From an uncultured Burkholderiales bacterium (lineage in GTDB: Bacteria; Pseudomonadota; Gammaproteobacteria; Burkholderiales; Burkholderiaceae_C): a stretch of DNA of 64,000 bases. The notes under the pieces were generated by a model. That model was given only the letters and a program-made list of their open reading frames with translations, was not told the DNA's origin and made no database searches. Positions 35,966 through 45,595 of this stretch are shown here, piece after piece. The translations under genes and the position numbers were made by a program. The stretch is taken from positions 124,001 to 188,000 of the forward strand of contig CAMFGY010000002.1 in NCBI GenBank assembly GCA_945952065.1. Direction: 5' to 3'. The first letter of the stretch is position 1. Each line of letters starts with the position of its first letter.

Positions 35966-38787
35966 GGGCTGACAGTCTCCGGCATTGAGGGTGAGGGATC
36001 GGCGGCCACACCGTCCACCAAACGGCGCAAGCTCGGCAAGCACGAGCCGCATTGGGTGCCGCACTGCAAGGCGCTTTGCAATTGCTTCAAGCGTTCAGTG
36101 GCGCTGCCTCGGCACTGCAAGAGCTGTGACTCAATGCGCTGCTGCGAGACATCAAAGCAATTGCAGATTTGCGGGCTGCGGGCTTGCGCTGCCGCATCGG
36201 CGCTGACCTCGAACTGCGCGTCCGGCGCCAGCAAACGGCGGCTCAGCGCGGCCACGGGCTGCCCCTGTTGCCACAAGGCGTGAAGCCACTCGCCCTCGCC
36301 TGCCGGGCCCAGGCGCAGCAGCGCCATCAGCCGAGCTTGCGGGCCCGGCTCGCTCAGCCTGAGCATGCGGCTGCGGCCGCGCTGCGCATCGCTGTAGCGC
36401 AGCACTTGCGGGCCGCGCAAATCAAGCGCGACTGCAAAGCGCGCCAGCAAGTCGGGCGCCAGCGCCTGCGAGTGGGCGCCTTCAAAGTGCCAGCCCTCCA
36501 TCCCTGCTGCGGCCCATGCGCTTGGCGGCGCGACGGGCAGGCAATGCGCGTAGTCGAACGCGTCCATCAAGGCGCGCAGGGCCCGCCCCAGGCTTGCGGC
36601 CTGCTCGGCCGCCACCCAGATTGCAGCACTCAGGCGCCAGGGCAAGGCCAAGGCCTGCACCTCCACCGCGCTGAGTTTGAGCTCGGGCTGCTTGGAGTCC
36701 GGGCAAAACGCCGGCTGCGTCAGCGCGTTGACGCCAAGCAAGGCCTGGCCTTGCGCATCGCGACCGGAGACGAACTCGGGGCCCCAATGCATGGGCAGAT
36801 CGACCTGGCCCAGCGCTTGGCCCGCATGGCTGTGCACCGGCACGATGATTTGGCCGCGCGCTGAGCTCAGTCGAGCCAAAGCGCCGTCGCTGAGCCCGCG
36901 CCGCGCCATGTCTTGCGCATGCATGTGCAAAGCCGGCGTCGGCGCCTGCCCGAACAAGCGGCTGACCACACCGCTGCGACTCATGCCATGCCACTGGTCA
37001 CGCAGCCGCGATGTGCTCATCAGCAAAGGAAAGCGCGGCGTGGCGGCCTCTGCCGGCGCTTGATAGGCTTGAGCCACAAACTGAGCGCGACCGTTGTCGG
37101 TGGCGAAGCGGCGGTCTTGGTAGAGGCGTTGGATCCCCTGCTGCGCCCCGGCCGGGAAGGGCCATTGCTGCGGCCCTTGCTGCTCCAGCACGGCATAGCT
37201 CAGGCCGCTGATGTCCAGATCGCGGCCACAGGTGGCGGCACGGTGTTCCAACCACAAGTCCTCGCTGGACTCAAAGTCGAGCAAGGGCGAGGCCGGTTGC
37301 CCCAAAAGCGGCGCCAGCTCGCGCGCCACATCACGCACGATGCGCCAGTCGGCACGGGCTTCGCCCGGCGGTGCCACCGCCGCACGCACCCGGCTGATGC
37401 GACGTTCGCTATTGGTCACCGTGCCCTCTTTCTCGCCCCAGGTCGAAGCCGGCAAGAGCACATCAGCCAGCGCCGCGGTGGCCGTGTCCGCAAAGCACTC
37501 CTGCAGCACCACCAGTTCGCAGCGCGCCAGGGCGCGCCGCACCAGGGCTTGGTCCGGCAACGATTGCGCGGGATTGGTGCAGGCAATCCACAAGGCCTTG
37601 ATCTCGCCCCGCGCCGCAGCCTCGAAGAGCTCGATGGCCGTCAAACCCGGCGTGCTGGGCAGGCGCTCCACACCCCAGAGCGCGGCCACTTCGGCACGGT
37701 GGGCCGGGTTGGTGGGGTCCCGATGGCCAGGCAGCAAGCTGGCCATGCCGCCGACCTCTCGCCCACCCATGGCATTGGGCTGGCCGGTCAGCGAAAACGG
37801 CCCCGCGCCCGGCTTTGCGATCTGGCCGGTGGCCAGATGCAGATTGATCAGCGCGGTGTTCTTGGCCGTGCCGCGACTGCTTTGATTCAAGCCCTGGCAA
37901 TACAGCGACAAGGTGGCCGGGCTTTGTGCAAACCAGCGTGCGGCCAAACGCAGGTCCGCCTCGGCCACGCCGCACAAGCGAGCGGCCTCGCGCGGGCTCA
38001 TCTCGCGCGCCAAGGCCTTGAGTTCCTCAAAACCTTGGGTGTGGTTGCCAATGAAGCTTGTGTCCAGCAAGCCGTCCCAGATCATCGAATGCAGCATGCC
38101 CAGGCACAGCGCCACATCGCTGCCGGGCCGAATCGGCAGGTGCAGATCGGCAAACTCGGCCGTCTCGGTGCGGCGCGGGTCGACGACGATGATCTTCATC
38201 GACGGCCGCGCGGCCTTGGCCGCCTCCAAACGGCGGAACAGGATCGGGTGCGCCCAGGCCGGGTTGGCGCCGCTGATGAAGACGCATTCGGCATGGTCCA
38301 GGTCTTCATAGCAAGTGGGCGGCGCATCACTGCCCAGCGTTTGTTTGTAGCCCGCCACGGCGGAGCTCATGCACAGACGCGAATTGCTGTCGATGTGGTT
38401 GGTGCCAATCAAGCCGCGTGCGATTTTGTTGAAGGCCTGATAGTCCTCGCTCAGCAACTGACCGGAGATGTAAAAGCCAATCGCATCCGGGCCGTGCTGC
38501 GCATGGATCTGGGCCAAAGCTTGGGCCACATGGCGGTTGATCTGCGCCCATGACACCGGCTCGGGCTGCGCGCCCCGCTGCGCACGCAGCGCCGGCCGCA
38601 ACAGCCGGCGCGTTTGCAGCACCACCGGGCTGGCGCTCAGATGCAGGGTTTGGCCCTTGCTGCACAAGCGCCCGAAATTGGCCGGGTGCGCGGGGTCGCC
38701 CCGAACCCCGGTGATTTGCCCCGCCTCGCTCTCGATGATGAGGCCGCAGCCCACACCGCAGTAAGAGCATGTGCTGCGCGTTTCCAT
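35962..38787 (-). CDS. nasA: Assimilatory nitrate reductase catalytic subunit
   Basis: Cytoplasmic Mo-bis-MGD enzyme reducing nitrate to nitrite. The 941 aa have an N-terminal [4Fe-4S] site (CSYCGVGCG, then LCSKG), a DMSO-reductase-type core (ISGANPAWAHPI, GQPNAMGGREVGG) and a C-terminal BFD-like [2Fe-2S] domain (ICNCFDVS then CGTQCGSCLPSL, about 870-915). The BFD-like tail is a feature of the larger NasA/NarB forms that take electrons from a flavoprotein or ferredoxin. It lies 8 bp after nirD. Confidence 0.95.
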   Translation of the reverse strand: METRSTCSYCGVGCGLIIESEAGQITGVRGDPAHPANFGRLCSKGQTLHLSASPVVLQTRRLLRPALRAQRGAQPEPVSWAQINRHVAQALAQIHAQHGPDAIGFYISGQLLSEDYQAFNKIARGLIGTNHIDSNSRLCMSSAVAGYKQTLGSDAPPTCYEDLDHAECVFISGANPAWAHPILFRRLEAAKAARPSMKIIVVDPRRTETAEFADLHLPIRPGSDVALCLGMLHSMIWDGLLDTSFIGNHTQGFEELKALAREMSPREAARLCGVAEADLRLAARWFAQSPATLSLYCQGLNQSSRGTAKNTALINLHLATGQIAKPGAGPFSLTGQPNAMGGREVGGMASLLPGHRDPTNPAHRAEVAALWGVERLPSTPGLTAIELFEAAARGEIKALWIACTNPAQSLPDQALVRRALARCELVVLQECFADTATAALADVLLPASTWGEKEGTVTNSERRISRVRAAVAPPGEARADWRIVRDVARELAPLLGQPASPLLDFESSEDLWLEHRAATCGRDLDISGLSYAVLEQQGPQQWPFPAGAQQGIQRLYQDRRFATDNGRAQFVAQAYQAPAEAATPRFPLLMSTSRLRDQWHGMSRSGVVSRLFGQAPTPALHMHAQDMARRGLSDGALARLSSARGQIIVPVHSHAGQALGQVDLPMHWGPEFVSGRDAQGQALLGVNALTQPAFCPDSKQPELKLSAVEVQALALPWRLSAAIWVAAEQAASLGRALRALMDAFDYAHCLPVAPPSAWAAAGMEGWHFEGAHSQALAPDLLARFAVALDLRGPQVLRYSDAQRGRSRMLRLSEPGPQARLMALLRLGPAGEGEWLHALWQQGQPVAALSRRLLAPDAQFEVSADAAAQARSPQICNCFDVSQQRIESQLLQCRGSATERLKQLQSALQCGTQCGSCLPSLRRLVDGVAADPSPSMPETVSP

Positions 38788-38795
38788 GGCGCAGC

Positions 38796-39173
38796 TCAGC
38801 AGGCGCGGGTGCAGGGGCCGGCCCGCACGGGCTCGATGTCCAGCCCCAGGCTGTCCAACTCCGTTTGGTCGAGCCAGACCTGACCGGCCTCCAAGCGAAC
38901 GCTGAATTTCAGCGTGCTGCCTTCATCGGGCGCTTGCGCTTGCCCCGTGTCCAGCGCAATCGTCCAGTTGTGCAGCGGGCAGGCCACGGCATGACCAAAC
39001 ACCAAGCCCTGGCTCAAGGGGCCGCCCTTGTGAGGGCAACGGTCCAGCAGCGCGTACACCGCGTCGTCGCTGGTGCGGAACAAGGCCACTTGGGGCCCCT
39101 GGGCACGCCGCACCCGGCGCGAGCCCAAGACCGGGATGTCTTGCAAAGCGCAAACTGCTTTCCATTCACTCAT
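38796..39173 (-). CDS. nirD: Nitrite reductase small subunit
   Basis: Rieske-type small subunit of the assimilatory NADH nitrite reductase. The 125 aa start at ATG 39173 (MSEWKAVCALQDIPV). The Rieske ligands are CPHKGG and CPLHNW. The C-terminus (RAGPCTRAC) carries two extra Cys whose role is unclear. It sits 33 bp after nirB. Confidence 0.94.
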   Translation of the reverse strand: MSEWKAVCALQDIPVLGSRRVRRAQGPQVALFRTSDDAVYALLDRCPHKGGPLSQGLVFGHAVACPLHNWTIALDTGQAQAPDEGSTLKFSVRLEAGQVWLDQTELDSLGLDIEPVRAGPCTRAC

Positions 39174-39206
39174 GCGAAATCTCCAAGCGGGTCTCAACAA
39201 GCGCCA

Positions 39207-41657
39207 TCACAGCGGCTCAAACTGGCGCAGATCGACACGCGCCTTTTCAAAATCAAACCAGGGATCGGGCTCGCCTTCCAGCGCGAAACGCAGCTCGGCC
39301 CAGAGGGCGCGGCGTCCAGCGTGGTCGTCCAGCACGCGGGCTTTGACATAGTCCAGCCCCACGCGGGACACAAAGTGCACCGTGCGCTCCAGATACCAGC
39401 CCTCTTTGCGGTAGAGCTGCATGAAGGCGCCGGTGGTCTCCAGCACTTCTTCGGCCGTTTTGAGCTTGGTGAAGAAGTGTGCGACCTCGGTCTTGATGCC
39501 GCCGTTGCCGGCGATGTACATCTCCCAGCCGCTGTCCACGCCGATGATGCCCACGTCTTTGATGCCGGCTTCGGCACAGTTGCGCGGGCAAGCGCTGACT
39601 GCGAACTTGACCTTGTGCGGCGCATACATGCCCACAAAGGCGCGCTCCAAGTCTTTGCCCATCTGGGTGGAGTCCTGCGTGCCCATGCGGCACCACTCGG
39701 AGCCCACGCAGGTTTTGACCGTGCGCAAGGCCTTGGCATAGGCGTGGCCCGAGGGCATGCCGATGTCCCGCCAGACCTTGACCAAGTCTTCTTTCTTGAC
39801 GCCCAAGAGGTCGATGCGCTGCCCACCGGTGACCTTGACGGTGGGGATTTGGTACTTGTCCACCACATCGGCAATGCGGCGCAGCTCCGCCGCACTGGTC
39901 TCGCCGCCCCACATGCGCGGGATCACGCTGTAGCTGCCGTCTTTCTGGATATTGGCGTGGGCTCGTTCATTGATGGCACGGCTTTGCGGGTCGTCCACCG
40001 CCTCTTTGGGCCAGCTGGAGATCAAGTAATAGTTCAGCGCAGGCCGGCAGCTGGGGCAGCCATTGGGGGTCTTCCATTGCAGGGCCTCATAGAGCTGCTC
40101 CAGCGAGATCAAATGCTGGGCAAAGATGGCATCGCGGACCTCTTGGTGGCTCAGCTCGGTGCAGCCGCACAGGGCTTTCTTCTTGGGCGTGGCGGAGTAG
40201 TCGCCCCCAGCGGTGAACATCAGCAATTGCTCCACCAAGCCGGTGCAGGAGCCGCAGGAGGCGCTGGCCTTGGTGTGCTTGCGCACCTCCTCCAAGGTGA
40301 ACAAGCCTTTGTCTTTGATGGCCTTGCAGATGCTGCCCTTGCTGACGCCATTGCAGCCGCAGACCTCATCGCTGTCCAGCATGGCGGCAGCCTTGTTGTG
40401 GCCCTGGTGGCCCACATCGCCGATATTGGATTCACCGAACATCAGCTTGTCGCGGATGTCCGTCACCTTGCGGCCCTCGCGCAAGAGCTTGAAGTACCAG
40501 CTGCCATCGACGGTGTCGCCGTACAAGCAGGCACCGACCAATTGCTCGTTCTTGATCACCAGCTTTTTATAGACCCCGGCGAAGGGGTCGCTCATCACGA
40601 TTTCTTCGCAGCCCTCGCCGCCCATGAAGTTGCCGGCTGAGAACAAATCAATGCCCGTGACCTTGAGCTTGGTGCTGGTCTGGCTGCCTTGGTAGCGGCC
40701 AATGCCGAACTGTGCGAGATGGGTGGCGCAGACCTTGCCCTGCTCGAACAGGGGCGCCACCAAGCCATAGGCAATGCCACGATGCGCCGCACATTCGCCG
40801 ACCGAGTAAATGCGTGGGTCGGTGACCGTTTGCATCGTGTCGGTGACCACAATGCCGCGCTGGCAATGCAGACCGGCGCTCTCGGCCAAGGCGGTGTTGG
40901 GTCGGATGCCTGCGGCCATCACCACCAAGTCGGCGGGTATCTCTTGGCCGCTCTTGAAGCGCACCGCCATCACCCGCCCATGCGGGTCGGGAATCAGTGC
41001 TTCGGTGTGCGCGCCCAGCATGAATTTCAGCCCGCGCGATTGCAGGGACTTGCGCAGCAGCTCACCGGCCACATCGTCCAGCTGGCGCTCCATCAGCCAG
41101 TCGCCCAGGTGCACCACGGTCACCTGCATGCCGCGCCGCATCAGGCCGTTCGCGGCCTCCAAGCCCAGAAGCCCACCGCCTATCACCACCGCATGTTGAT
41201 AGCGCTGGGCGGCCTCAATCATGGCCTCGGTGTCGGCGATATCGCGGTAGGCGAGCACCCCCTGCAAGTCTTTGCCCGGCACCGGCAGGATGAAAGGGCT
41301 GGAGCCGGTGGCGATCAGCAGCCGGTCATACGGGGCCTCGGTGCCATCGGCCGCTACCACCACGCGGCGCTGCCGGTCGATCTGCGTCACCGGCTTGCCC
41401 AGATGCAAGCTGATGTGGTGCTCCGCATACCAGTCCAGCGGATTGAGGATGATCTCTTCCATCGTCTGCTCACCGGCCAAGACCGGGCTGAGCAAGATAC
41501 GGTTGTAGTTGGGATGCGGCTCGGCGCCAAACACGGTGATGTCGTAGAGATCCGGGGCGATTTTGAGCAGCTCTTCCAGGGTGCGCACCCCGGCCATGCC
41601 ATTGCCGATCAGCACCAGCTTTTGTTTCACGGTGGGAAAGTTCGCGGCGGCATTCAT
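39207..41657 (-). CDS. nirB: Nitrite reductase [NAD(P)H] large subunit
   Basis: Reduces nitrite to ammonium in six electrons using sirohaem. The 816 aa have a FAD/NAD-binding half (LVLIGNGMAGVRTLEELL; VIGGGLLGLEAANGL), a BFD-like [2Fe-2S] domain (CGCNGVSKGSICKAI, ASCGSCTGLV), a ferredoxin-like domain and a C-terminal sirohaem/[4Fe-4S] module with TCVGSEWC and CPRNC, the four ligands. Its ATG overlaps the nrtD stop by 4 bp. Confidence 0.97.
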   Translation of the reverse strand: MNAAANFPTVKQKLVLIGNGMAGVRTLEELLKIAPDLYDITVFGAEPHPNYNRILLSPVLAGEQTMEEIILNPLDWYAEHHISLHLGKPVTQIDRQRRVVVAADGTEAPYDRLLIATGSSPFILPVPGKDLQGVLAYRDIADTEAMIEAAQRYQHAVVIGGGLLGLEAANGLMRRGMQVTVVHLGDWLMERQLDDVAGELLRKSLQSRGLKFMLGAHTEALIPDPHGRVMAVRFKSGQEIPADLVVMAAGIRPNTALAESAGLHCQRGIVVTDTMQTVTDPRIYSVGECAAHRGIAYGLVAPLFEQGKVCATHLAQFGIGRYQGSQTSTKLKVTGIDLFSAGNFMGGEGCEEIVMSDPFAGVYKKLVIKNEQLVGACLYGDTVDGSWYFKLLREGRKVTDIRDKLMFGESNIGDVGHQGHNKAAAMLDSDEVCGCNGVSKGSICKAIKDKGLFTLEEVRKHTKASASCGSCTGLVEQLLMFTAGGDYSATPKKKALCGCTELSHQEVRDAIFAQHLISLEQLYEALQWKTPNGCPSCRPALNYYLISSWPKEAVDDPQSRAINERAHANIQKDGSYSVIPRMWGGETSAAELRRIADVVDKYQIPTVKVTGGQRIDLLGVKKEDLVKVWRDIGMPSGHAYAKALRTVKTCVGSEWCRMGTQDSTQMGKDLERAFVGMYAPHKVKFAVSACPRNCAEAGIKDVGIIGVDSGWEMYIAGNGGIKTEVAHFFTKLKTAEEVLETTGAFMQLYRKEGWYLERTVHFVSRVGLDYVKARVLDDHAGRRALWAELRFALEGEPDPWFDFEKARVDLRQFEPL

Positions 41658-42463
41658 GCGCTCACCTCCTGGCGGGCGTGGCGGGTGTAGAGGAAGTCGA
41701 TCACGGCCTTGCGGGCCGCGATGTAGCGGGCGTCTTCGGCCAACTCCACCCGAAGGCGTGGGCGCGGCAGGTCCACCGTGAGGATCTCGCCAATGGTGGC
41801 GGCCGGTCCGTTGCTCATCATCACGATGCGGTCGCTCAGCAAGACGGCTTCGTCCACATCGTGGGTCACCATCACCACGGTGCTCTGCGTGCGTGCCACG
41901 ATCTTCAGCAACTCGTCTTGCAGATGCGCGCGGGTCAAAGCGTCCAGCGCACCGAAAGGCTCGTCCATCAACAAGACCTTGGGTTCCATGGCCAGCGCGC
42001 GGGCAATGCCGATGCGCTGCTTCATGCCACCGGAGATTTCATGCGGGCGCTTGTGGGCCGCATGGCTCATGCCCACCAAGGCCAGGGCGCTGGCCGTGCG
42101 TTCGGCCAATCGGGCGGCGGACTCATGCTTGCCAAACACCGAGCTCACGCCCAAATGCACATTCTGAAAGCAGCTCAGCCAGGGCAGCAGCGAGTGGTTT
42201 TGAAACACCACGGCGCGCTCCGGGCCGGGTTCGGCCACTTCGCGCTGGTCGCACAAGACCACGCCGCTGCTGGGCCGCAGCAGGCCAGCGATCAGGTTCA
42301 GCAAGGTGGACTTGCCGCAGCCCGAATGGCCGATCAGGCTGATGAACTCGCCGCGTGCGACGTTCAGATGAATGTCGTGCAGGGCATGAAAACGGCCTTT
42401 GCGGGTGTTGAACACCATTTCGGCGGCCTGCACTTCAATGAAGTTTTTGCTCGTGCTTGTCAT
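41654..42463 (-). CDS. nrtD: Nitrate ABC transporter ATP-binding protein
   Basis: ATPase of the NrtABCD/NasFED-type nitrate/nitrite importer. The 269 aa have Walker A GHSGCGKSTLL, a Q-loop in VVFQNHSLLPW, the signature ISGGMKQRIGIARAL and Walker B VLLMDEPFGALD. There is no C-terminal NrtA-like domain, so only one ATPase gene is present, forming a homodimer. It is 8 bp after nrtB. Confidence 0.93.
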   Translation of the reverse strand: MTSTSKNFIEVQAAEMVFNTRKGRFHALHDIHLNVARGEFISLIGHSGCGKSTLLNLIAGLLRPSSGVVLCDQREVAEPGPERAVVFQNHSLLPWLSCFQNVHLGVSSVFGKHESAARLAERTASALALVGMSHAAHKRPHEISGGMKQRIGIARALAMEPKVLLMDEPFGALDALTRAHLQDELLKIVARTQSTVVMVTHDVDEAVLLSDRIVMMSNGPAATIGEILTVDLPRPRLRVELAEDARYIAARKAVIDFLYTRHARQEVSA

Positions 42464-42471
42464 GATGCGAC

Positions 42472-43416
42472 TCAGTCCTCAAAGGAAAAGCGGCGGGCCA
42501 GACTCATCAGCAAGCCTTCCAGGGCCAGCCCCACCATGCCGATCACGAAGATGGCGATGATGATGTGTTTGACGTTCAGGTTGTTCCACTCATCCCAGAC
42601 CCAAAAGCCGATGCCCACCCCGCCCGTCAGCATCTCGGCGGCCACGATCACCAGCCATGCCGTGCCCACCGACAAGCGCACCCCAGTCAACAGATAGGGC
42701 AGCACCGCCGGGAACAAAATCTTGGTGATCACCGTCCACTCCGAGAGCTTGAGCACGCGGGCCACATTCAAATAGTCCTCGGGCACCCGTTGCACGCCCA
42801 CCGCGGTGTTGACCACCATGGGCCAGATCGAACAGATAAAGATGGTCCAGATGGCCGCCGGATTGGCGCTCTTGAAGACCAACAAGCCAATCGGCAGCCA
42901 AGCCAGCGGCGACACCGGCTTGAGCAGGCTGATCAGCGGCGACACCATGCGGCTGGCGAACTCAAAGCGGCCGATGAGGAAGCCCAGCGGAATGCCCACT
43001 GCCGCCGCCAAGCCGAAGCCCAGGGCGACGCGCTGCAATGAGAACAAGATGTTCCAGCCTATGCCTTGGTCGTTGGGGCCCTTGCTGTAGAAGGGGTCCG
43101 CAAAAAGCTGCACGGCGGCCTCGAAGGTGGCTGCTGGCGTGGGAAAGGGGCCGGGCTTTTGGGTGGCCATGGCCCAGATGCCCAGCATCAAAGCCAGGCC
43201 CAACACGGGGGGCAAGACCCGCATCCACAGGGCCCGCCCATCAAACGGTGGGCGTGTCGCCTTGGGCTGGGCTGGCGGCGCGGCCTGCGCTTTGACCTGT
43301 GGCACAGGTGCTGAGATGGGCCCTGAAACTGGCCCTGAGACGGACGCTGGGGCGGACTCGGCGGCGGCCAAACGGCTGCTGGCTTCTTGGGGGGAATGGA
43401 ACACGGCACTGACCAT
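42472..43416 (-). CDS. nrtB: Nitrate ABC transporter permease
   Basis: Inner-membrane channel of the nitrate importer. The 314-aa start at ATG 43416 is set by AGGAGA 5-11 bp upstream. A Pro/Ala-rich cytoplasmic N-terminus (about 60 aa) precedes six hydrophobic segments, including VLGLALMLGIWAMAT and AVGIPLGFLIG. The EAA-type loop is near NVARVLKLSEWTVITKILFPAVLPYLL. It lies 28 bp after nrtA. Confidence 0.93.
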   Translation of the reverse strand: MVSAVFHSPQEASSRLAAAESAPASVSGPVSGPISAPVPQVKAQAAPPAQPKATRPPFDGRALWMRVLPPVLGLALMLGIWAMATQKPGPFPTPAATFEAAVQLFADPFYSKGPNDQGIGWNILFSLQRVALGFGLAAAVGIPLGFLIGRFEFASRMVSPLISLLKPVSPLAWLPIGLLVFKSANPAAIWTIFICSIWPMVVNTAVGVQRVPEDYLNVARVLKLSEWTVITKILFPAVLPYLLTGVRLSVGTAWLVIVAAEMLTGGVGIGFWVWDEWNNLNVKHIIIAIFVIGMVGLALEGLLMSLARRFSFED

Positions 43417-43444
43417 GGCAGTCTCCTGATTCAATGGCATGAAC

Positions 43445-44662
43445 TCAAGCCTTGACCTTGAAGGCATCGGCGTACTTGGCGGGGTCCTTGCCGTCCCAGA
43501 CCACGCCGTCGATCAGCTTGCTGCTGCGCATAGCGTCTTTGGGCACGGCCACCTTCAGGGCCGAGGCGGCCTCTTTGTAAAGCTCGATCTGGTTGATCTG
43601 TTTGGCCACGCCCAAGTAGTCGGGGTGCTCTTTGAGCAAGCCCCAGCGCTTGTGCTGCGTCAGGAACCACATGCCATCGCTCAAGAAAGGGAAGTTGACC
43701 TGCCCTTCATTGAAGAACTTCATGTGATTGGGGTCGTCCCAGGTCTTGCCCAGGCCGTTTTGGTAGCGACCCAAGATGCGCTGATTGATGGCGTCCACCC
43801 CGGTGTTCACATAACTCTTTTCCGCGATGGTGTCGGCCATCTTCAGCTTGTTTTGCAGGCCGGCGTCGATCCAGCGGCTGGCTTCCAGCACGGCCATGAT
43901 GACGGCGCGCGCGGTGTTGGGGTACTTCTTGACGAACTCGCCGCTGCAGGCCAAGACCTTCTCGGGGTGGTCTTTCCAAATGTCTTGGGTGGTGACGGCG
44001 GTGATGCCAATGCCGTCGACGATGGCGCGGTGGTTCCAGGGCTCGCCCACGCAGTAGCCGTCCATATTGCCCACCCGCATATTGGCCACCATCTGGGGCG
44101 GCGGCACGGTGATGACTTTGGCGTCTTTGAGCGGGTTGATGCCATGCGCGGCCAACCAATAGTTCAGCCACATGGCGTGGGTGCCGGTGGGAAAGGTCTG
44201 GGCGAATGTGTATTCGCGCTTGTCGCTGTTCATCAGCTTGGCCAGCGTTGCGCCATCGACCGCGCCTTTTTCCGCCAGCTTCTTGGACAAGGTGATGGCT
44301 TGACCGTTGTTGTTCAGGGTCATCAGCACGGCCATGTCTTTCTTTGGCCCGGCGATGCCCAGGTGCACGCCATAAATCAAACCGTAAAGCGAGTGCGCCA
44401 TGTCCAACTCGCCATTGACCAGCTTGTCGCGCACGCCAGCCCACGAGGCCTCTTTGGTGGGCACGATGCGCACCCCGTATTTCTTGTCAAAGCCCAGCAC
44501 CGAGGCCATCACCACCGAGGCGCAATCGGTCAGCGGAATGAATCCGATGCGCACCTCCTCCTTCTCCGGCTTGTCGGAGCCAGCGGCCCAAGCGCCACCG
44601 GGCAGGCTGGCGGCCAGACCTGCGGCCGCACCGGCCAGCAATTTGCGACGTTCCGTGCTCAT
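43445..44662 (-). CDS. nrtA: Nitrate-binding protein of ABC transporter
   Basis: Periplasmic substrate-binding protein, 405 aa. The start at ATG 44662 is set by GAGGAGA at good spacing; it begins MSTERRKLLAGAAAGLAASL, a twin-arginine (Tat) signal with cleavage near AWA. The NMT1/NrtA-like body includes EEVRIGFIPLTDCASVVMAS and GYCVGEPWNHRAI. First structural gene of the cluster, downstream of a leader with a terminator hairpin. Confidence 0.93.
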   Translation of the reverse strand: MSTERRKLLAGAAAGLAASLPGGAWAAGSDKPEKEEVRIGFIPLTDCASVVMASVLGFDKKYGVRIVPTKEASWAGVRDKLVNGELDMAHSLYGLIYGVHLGIAGPKKDMAVLMTLNNNGQAITLSKKLAEKGAVDGATLAKLMNSDKREYTFAQTFPTGTHAMWLNYWLAAHGINPLKDAKVITVPPPQMVANMRVGNMDGYCVGEPWNHRAIVDGIGITAVTTQDIWKDHPEKVLACSGEFVKKYPNTARAVIMAVLEASRWIDAGLQNKLKMADTIAEKSYVNTGVDAINQRILGRYQNGLGKTWDDPNHMKFFNEGQVNFPFLSDGMWFLTQHKRWGLLKEHPDYLGVAKQINQIELYKEAASALKVAVPKDAMRSSKLIDGVVWDGKDPAKYADAFKVKA

Positions 44663-44965
44663 CAACTCTCCTCGGGTTTGCAAGGGCTTGCTCATCAACA
44701 TCTCCAGTCAGAAAACAAAAACGGCGTCTCGACCGGCTGCGGCTTCGCCAAGCGAAGCTGCAGCTGAGGTCGGACGCCGTTGTCCGTCGAATGATTCATT
44801 GAGAGGGCCCACGCCGTTGCGGGCCTCGTCAAGACTTAAGCAGTTTGCGTGCCAGGCGTTTTCGCCCGCCTTGGCCTGCGCCATGCACGGTTTGCAGGCC
44901 AAACCGAGGCCTGCCGTGCCAACTTGGTGCGCCGCCGCACCTTCTGGGGCAGCACAGGCAGGGGC
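44663..44965 (-). promoter_or_regulatory. Leader between nasT and nrtA, likely NasT antitermination target
   Basis: This 303-bp stretch has no gene. On the minus strand it contains a hairpin at about 44883-44920 (GCACGG...CCGTGC with an inner GCAGGCC/GGCCTGC and 7-nt loop), one at about 44850-44870 (AGGCG...CGCCT), and then a long terminator. ANTAR proteins such as NasT bind paired small-loop hairpins to prevent downstream termination. I did not find two clean hexaloops, so the exact RNA element is unproved. Confidence 0.5.
44712..44780 (-). terminator. Large leader terminator ahead of nrtA
   Basis: On the minus strand ACGGCGTC (44780-44773) pairs with GACGCCGT (44728-44721), with inner GACC/GGTC and nested AGCTTCG/CGAAGC-type stems, followed directly by TTTTTGTTTT (from 44721). 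It ends 50 bp before the nrtA start and sits where an attenuator would control the whole nitrate cluster. Confidence 0.8.
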
Positions 44966-45595
44966 TCAGGTGGCGCGCAACAAGGCATGCGCCTCGATGA
45001 TGCGCTCCGCCACTTCGACCAGGGGCAGGCCTTTGTCCATGGCCAAACGGCGCATGCGGGTGTAGGCAGCGTCTTCTTCCAAGCCCTGCTCCGCCATCAA
45101 GATGCCTTTGGCGCGCTCGATCTGTTTGCGGCTGCTGAGCTGCGCCTGGGCTTTGCTCAGCTCCCGGCGCAGGGCCAGGTCTTGCTCAAAGCGGGCAATC
45201 GCCACTTGCAGCACCGAAGCCAAGCGCTCCGCCTGCAAACCCGCCACCACATAGGCGCTGACACCCGCCTTCAAGGCGCGCCGCATCGGGTCATTGCTGC
45301 CGTCTTCGGCAAACACCACCACCGGGCGCGGCATCTGCGCGGACAAGACGGCCAGGTTCTCCAAGGTGTCGCGCGACGGCGATTCGCTGTCCACGATCAC
45401 CACATCGGGCTTCAAGCGCAGCACGCAGTCATGAATCAAGGTCGCTTGCTCAATCACCCCCACCACATCGCAACCCTGCCGCGCCAGCTCTTGCTGAATC
45501 AGCTGCACCCGGTGCGCCCCATCATCAATCAAGAGCACCCGCAAGCCGGCTTGCGGTTCAGAAGGCGGAATCGACAAAGACGGGGCTTGCTGCAT
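44966..45595 (-). CDS. nasT: Response regulator with ANTAR RNA-binding domain, NasT family
   Basis: A 209-aa antiterminator. An N-terminal receiver-like domain (about 18-135, VLLIDDGAHRVQLIQ, VVIVDSES) precedes a coiled linker and the C-terminal ANTAR domain (RKQIERAKGILMAEQGLEEDAAYTRMRRLAM). In the NasST system it lets RNA polymerase pass leader terminators when nitrate is present; NasS is not encoded here and may lie elsewhere. It immediately precedes the leader of the nitrate genes it probably controls. Confidence 0.93.
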   Translation of the reverse strand: MQQAPSLSIPPSEPQAGLRVLLIDDGAHRVQLIQQELARQGCDVVGVIEQATLIHDCVLRLKPDVVIVDSESPSRDTLENLAVLSAQMPRPVVVFAEDGSNDPMRRALKAGVSAYVVAGLQAERLASVLQVAIARFEQDLALRRELSKAQAQLSSRKQIERAKGILMAEQGLEEDAAYTRMRRLAMDKGLPLVEVAERIIEAHALLRAT

